Shown here in pieces: positions 61,825 through 64,000 of a DNA stretch of 64,000 nt. The stretch is taken from contig NZ_LMPF01000012.1 in assembly GCF_001424345.1 (NCBI RefSeq), positions 125,662 through 189,661 of the forward strand, in the 5' to 3' direction. The notes under the pieces were generated by a model. It did not search any database. It was not told the origin of the DNA and saw only the letters and a program-made list of their open reading frames with translations. How positions within the stretch are numbered: the stretch's first letter is position 1; each line of letters starts with the position of its first letter. The position numbers and the translations under genes were made by a program. Source of the DNA: Burkholderia sp. Leaf177 (GTDB lineage Bacteria; Pseudomonadota; Gammaproteobacteria; Burkholderiales; Burkholderiaceae).

Positions 61825-62643
61825 TCAATGCGTGAAGCTCGCGACGATTCTTTTCGCGCGATCGACAATGGGTTTGTCGACGAGTTTTCCATCGACGGCA
61901 ATCGCGCCTTGCGGATTTTCAGCGAGCTTCGCCAGAACGCGTTCGGCCCACGCGAGATCCACGTCGCTCGGCGCAAATCCCCGGTTTACAGGCTCCACCT
62001 GCTTCGGATGAATGCAAAGCTTGGCGCCAAAACCGAAGCGCCTTCCTGCGGCGACATCGGCGGCAATCACGGGCGCGTCGTCAATCGACAACGTCACGCC
62101 GTCAACGGGCGCCGCAAGCCCGGCAAAACGCGACTCGATGACAAACTGCGAGCGCACGTAATCAAGCTCGCGGCCCGTGTCTTCCACGTTGGCATCGACG
62201 CAATAATCGAACGAACCGAACGCCAGCCGCGTCACGGATTTTTCATGCGCGATGGCGCGCATTTGCACCACGCCGGCCACGCTTTCGATCAGCGCAATCA
62301 GCGACACATCCGCGCCGCAACGCGCGGCGATATCGGCCAGTTCATTCGGCGCTTCCGCCTTCGGCACCATCACGCGCGTAACGGATGACGCGCGCACCAT
62401 CTGGACATCGTCCTCGTGCCATGGCGTGCCATATGCATTGATTCGGATCAGGATGCGCGGCTTGTCGATGTCCGGGAGACCGGCTTGCAGCCATTTCGCA
62501 AGCCCTTCGCGCGCCTGGATTTTTGCCTCGGGTGCAACCGCGTCTTCGAGGTCGATCACGACTTGATGCGCGGCGGTCGCAAGGGCTTTTGAAAAGCGTT
62601 CGGGACGATCGCCCGGAACGAACAGATAGCTGTTGAGCGACAT
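61825..62643 (-). CDS. HpcH/HpaI aldolase / citrate-lyase beta-like (CitE) protein
   Basis: This 272-residue TIM-barrel CoA-ester lyase starts NSYLFVPGDRPERFSKAL, with VIDLEDAVAP (acidic metal-site strand), RINAYGTPWH (substrate Arg), LIALIESVAGVVQ (metal Glu), RLAFGSFDYCVD, and KLCIHPKQVEPVN near the end. This group cleaves or forms citramalyl-CoA, malyl-CoA and similar thioesters, or hydrolyses them. The start is the ATG at 62643 behind AGGAGT. With the CaiB-type CoA-transferase upstream it should act on the CoA ester that enzyme makes. Confidence 0.87.
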   Translation of the reverse strand: MSLNSYLFVPGDRPERFSKALATAAHQVVIDLEDAVAPEAKIQAREGLAKWLQAGLPDIDKPRILIRINAYGTPWHEDDVQMVRASSVTRVMVPKAEAPNELADIAARCGADVSLIALIESVAGVVQMRAIAHEKSVTRLAFGSFDYCVDANVEDTGRELDYVRSQFVIESRFAGLAAPVDGVTLSIDDAPVIAADVAAGRRFGFGAKLCIHPKQVEPVNRGFAPSDVDLAWAERVLAKLAENPQGAIAVDGKLVDKPIVDRAKRIVASFTH

Positions 62644-62665
62644 GCGGAACTCCTGAAGTAAGGCG

Positions 62666-63499
62666 TTAGCCGGCGTTCCATTCGCGCTGGAACGTCTCCG
62701 AGTAACTGAATCTGTCGGCGGGATGGATGCTGAACGCGGCCTCGACAACCTCGCTGCGCCGGTTCAGATACCGGCGGCACAACCAGAGCGCCGGGGATCG
62801 CGCACGAGCGTTGACAAGCGTAGCGATAGCGGCCGGCATGGCGATAGCCCGTATCTCCTGCTGGACTTCGACAATGCGTTCGCCAAACTGCTTTTCGATC
62901 AACGTATAAATGGGCACATGCGTTTCGTTTTCGCTCACCACGAGCGACCGGAAGGCGGGCTGTATGAGAACCTCGGTATGACAGATCGGCTCGGGACTTT
63001 CGCCCGAGCGCCGCAAGCCCGTGATCCGCAGCCATGTTTCGCCAGGGCCGGCTTTCAGCAATTCGCAGACGGCGGGGTCACGAACCTCGGCTGTCTCCTT
63101 CGATAAAATCTGTAGCACCGTATCGGCGGTATAACGATGCAGATCGCTCAACTGCTGCATGACCTGCCGATACCCGCCTTCCGAGCGCAGAGCCTTCACT
63201 GTCGTACCCACGCCCGCCTGGCGCACGACCATTCCCAGTTGCACGAGTTGCTTGACCGCTTCGCGAACGGTAGATCGGCTCGCGCCGAACTGCTCGCACA
63301 ACTCGAACTCGGTGGGGATGGTGGAGCCGACCGGAAACCGGCCGCTCTGAATTTCGTTGACGAGCGTCTGCGCCAATTGCATGTAACGCGGTTGCTGACC
63401 CAGGACTGTGACCATCGGCTCTTGCGTGAAGATAAGTGAACGGGACGAACGTGGCGGATGCGCCCGTCCAGATCCGTCACGCAAGGCTTCGGAGCTCAT
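62666..63499 (-). CDS. GntR-family regulator with UTRA domain
   Basis: This 277-residue regulator has a basic, Ser/Arg-rich N-terminus (1-28), a winged HTH (about 36-105, GSTIPTEFELCEQFGASRSTVREAVKQL) and a UTRA ligand domain (about 120-265, with ETWLRITGLRR and HTEVLIQ). The ATG at 63499 overlaps the CoA-transferase stop (ATGA), so translation is coupled; an inner ATG 28 codons on is a possible alternative. It lies inside the operon it probably controls. Its ligand should be the substrate or a CoA-derived intermediate. Confidence 0.85.
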   Translation of the reverse strand: MSSEALRDGSGRAHPPRSSRSLIFTQEPMVTVLGQQPRYMQLAQTLVNEIQSGRFPVGSTIPTEFELCEQFGASRSTVREAVKQLVQLGMVVRQAGVGTTVKALRSEGGYRQVMQQLSDLHRYTADTVLQILSKETAEVRDPAVCELLKAGPGETWLRITGLRRSGESPEPICHTEVLIQPAFRSLVVSENETHVPIYTLIEKQFGERIVEVQQEIRAIAMPAAIATLVNARARSPALWLCRRYLNRRSEVVEAAFSIHPADRFSYSETFQREWNAG

Positions 63500-64000
63500 T
63501 GCACGACGGCCTTCTCGCGGAGCGAGGCGATCCGTTCAGCATCGTAACCGAGTTCAGCAAGCAGCCTGTCCGTGTCCTGGCCGAGATCCGGCGCCGCGCG
63601 CAATGGCAAGGCCTCGTCCACGCGAACGGGCGCGGCCACGCCGCGAATCTTGCCAAAGCGCGGATGCTCGGCATTGACCACGCCCTCGCGCTCTGCCAGA
63701 AATGGATTTTCGAGGGCCTGCTTGACGTCGTAGACCGGTGCAGCCGGGACTCGTCCGCCGAAACGCTTCAACCATTCATCGGTCGTGGCGGTGGAAAGTG
63801 CTGCGTCGAGTTCCTTTTCCAGCAGGTCGCGATTGGCGAGCCGCGCCTTGAAGTTGTTGAAACGCTCGTCCGTGACCCACGACGGTCTGTCGAGCACTTC
63901 CGCCAGCACGCCCCAGAATTTTTCCTTGTTGCACATCAGGAAGATCCAGCCGTCCTGCGTCTTGTACAACTGGCTCGGCGTAAGCGAAGGATGCGCCGAC
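63496..64000 (-). CDS. CaiB/BaiF CoA-transferase, C-terminal part (cut by window edge)
   Basis: The frame is open to the right edge. It is the C-terminal domain of a family III CoA-transferase: HPSLTPSQLYKTQDGWIF at the edge, then LMCNKEKFWGVLAEVL, WVTDERFNNFKARLANRDLLE, VPAAPVYDVKQALENPFLAEREGVV, and the closing GQDTDRLLAELGYDAERIASLRE. These enzymes move CoA between carboxylic acids. The catalytic Asp is in the missing N-terminal part. It heads a leftward operon with a GntR regulator, a CitE-like lyase and DUF2889. Confidence 0.9.
   Translation of the reverse strand, partial: SAHPSLTPSQLYKTQDGWIFLMCNKEKFWGVLAEVLDRPSWVTDERFNNFKARLANRDLLEKELDAALSTATTDEWLKRFGGRVPAAPVYDVKQALENPFLAEREGVVNAEHPRFGKIRGVAAPVRVDEALPLRAAPDLGQDTDRLLAELGYDAERIASLREKAVVQ

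Noticed and set aside
1-64000. CRISPR arrays, insertion sequences, prophage genes, tRNA and rRNA genes
   Set aside because: I saw no spaced direct-repeat array, no transposase or integrase motif and no cloverleaf or rRNA-like segment, though a covariance search for tRNAs was not possible.

Overview
The window comes from a high-GC, gene-dense proteobacterial chromosome. The gene content (GcvA-type LysR regulators, CUT2 sugar uptake, a PaoABC-type molybdoenzyme, an MlrC peptidase, CelD-like acetyltransferases in a polysaccharide locus) and the codon use suggest a soil or plant-associated Burkholderiales member of the Paraburkholderia/Caballeronia type. That placement is inference; no rRNA or marker gene is present. 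I see no tRNA, rRNA, CRISPR array, insertion sequence or phage gene. Both ends cut through genes: nudC on the left and a CaiB-type CoA-transferase on the right.

Layout. 0-0.4 kb: end of NADH pyrophosphatase. 0.5-6.5 kb: a FadR-type repressor divergent from a gamma-glutamyltransferase-like Ntn hydrolase, two MFS transporters and a GAF protein, with two matching GAACCA/TGGTTC inverted repeats that look like the repressor's operators. 6.6-9.2 kb: a Tat-exported tyrosinase and an unrecognised protein. 9.8-32.4 kb: an exopolysaccharide or capsule locus. It encodes a WecA/MraY-like initiating transferase, three GT4 glycosyltransferases, a MurJ-like flippase, an EpsG-like polymerase and a Wzc-like tyrosine autokinase. 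It also encodes a TviC/TviB-like pair (UDP-GlcNAc 4-epimerase and UDP-HexNAc 6-dehydrogenase) that predicts an N-acetylgalactosaminuronic acid polymer, the sugar of Vi antigen. Two paralogous exported beta-helix proteins, three CelD/FemAB-like GNAT proteins, an AlkP-like protein and two small membrane proteins surround this core. No Wza exporter or Wzb phosphatase is in the window.

32.5-37.4 kb: a LysR regulator with a perfect palindrome in the divergent promoter, facing an unusual operon of Rieske oxygenase, DUF2817 (M14-like) hydrolase, orphan amino-acid binding protein and PhyH dioxygenase. 37.4-41.2 kb: a cytoplasmic PaoABC-like aldehyde dehydrogenase. 41.8-42.6 kb: an isolated TupA-like ATP-grasp gene. 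42.7-49.6 kb: a ribitol catabolic operon (AraC regulator, CUT2 ABC uptake, ribitol 2-dehydrogenase, D-ribulokinase) with a hairpin and U-tract in the leader of the binding-protein gene.

49.8-54.4 kb: a LysR regulator divergent from one 1178-residue polypeptide carrying a whole two-half ABC exporter. 54.4-58.4 kb: LysR, MFS and MlrC (M81 peptidase). 58.4-61.3 kb: a SnoaL-like protein, two small orphan genes and a Crp/Fnr regulator. 61.3-64 kb: a coupled CaiB, GntR/UTRA, CitE-like and DUF2889 cluster, a CoA-ester route of unknown substrate.

The parts most likely to be undescribed are the Vi-like polysaccharide locus bracketed by its own probable lyases, and the Rieske/M14/SBP/PhyH operon. All functions are read from sequence motifs and family memory; no searches were run.
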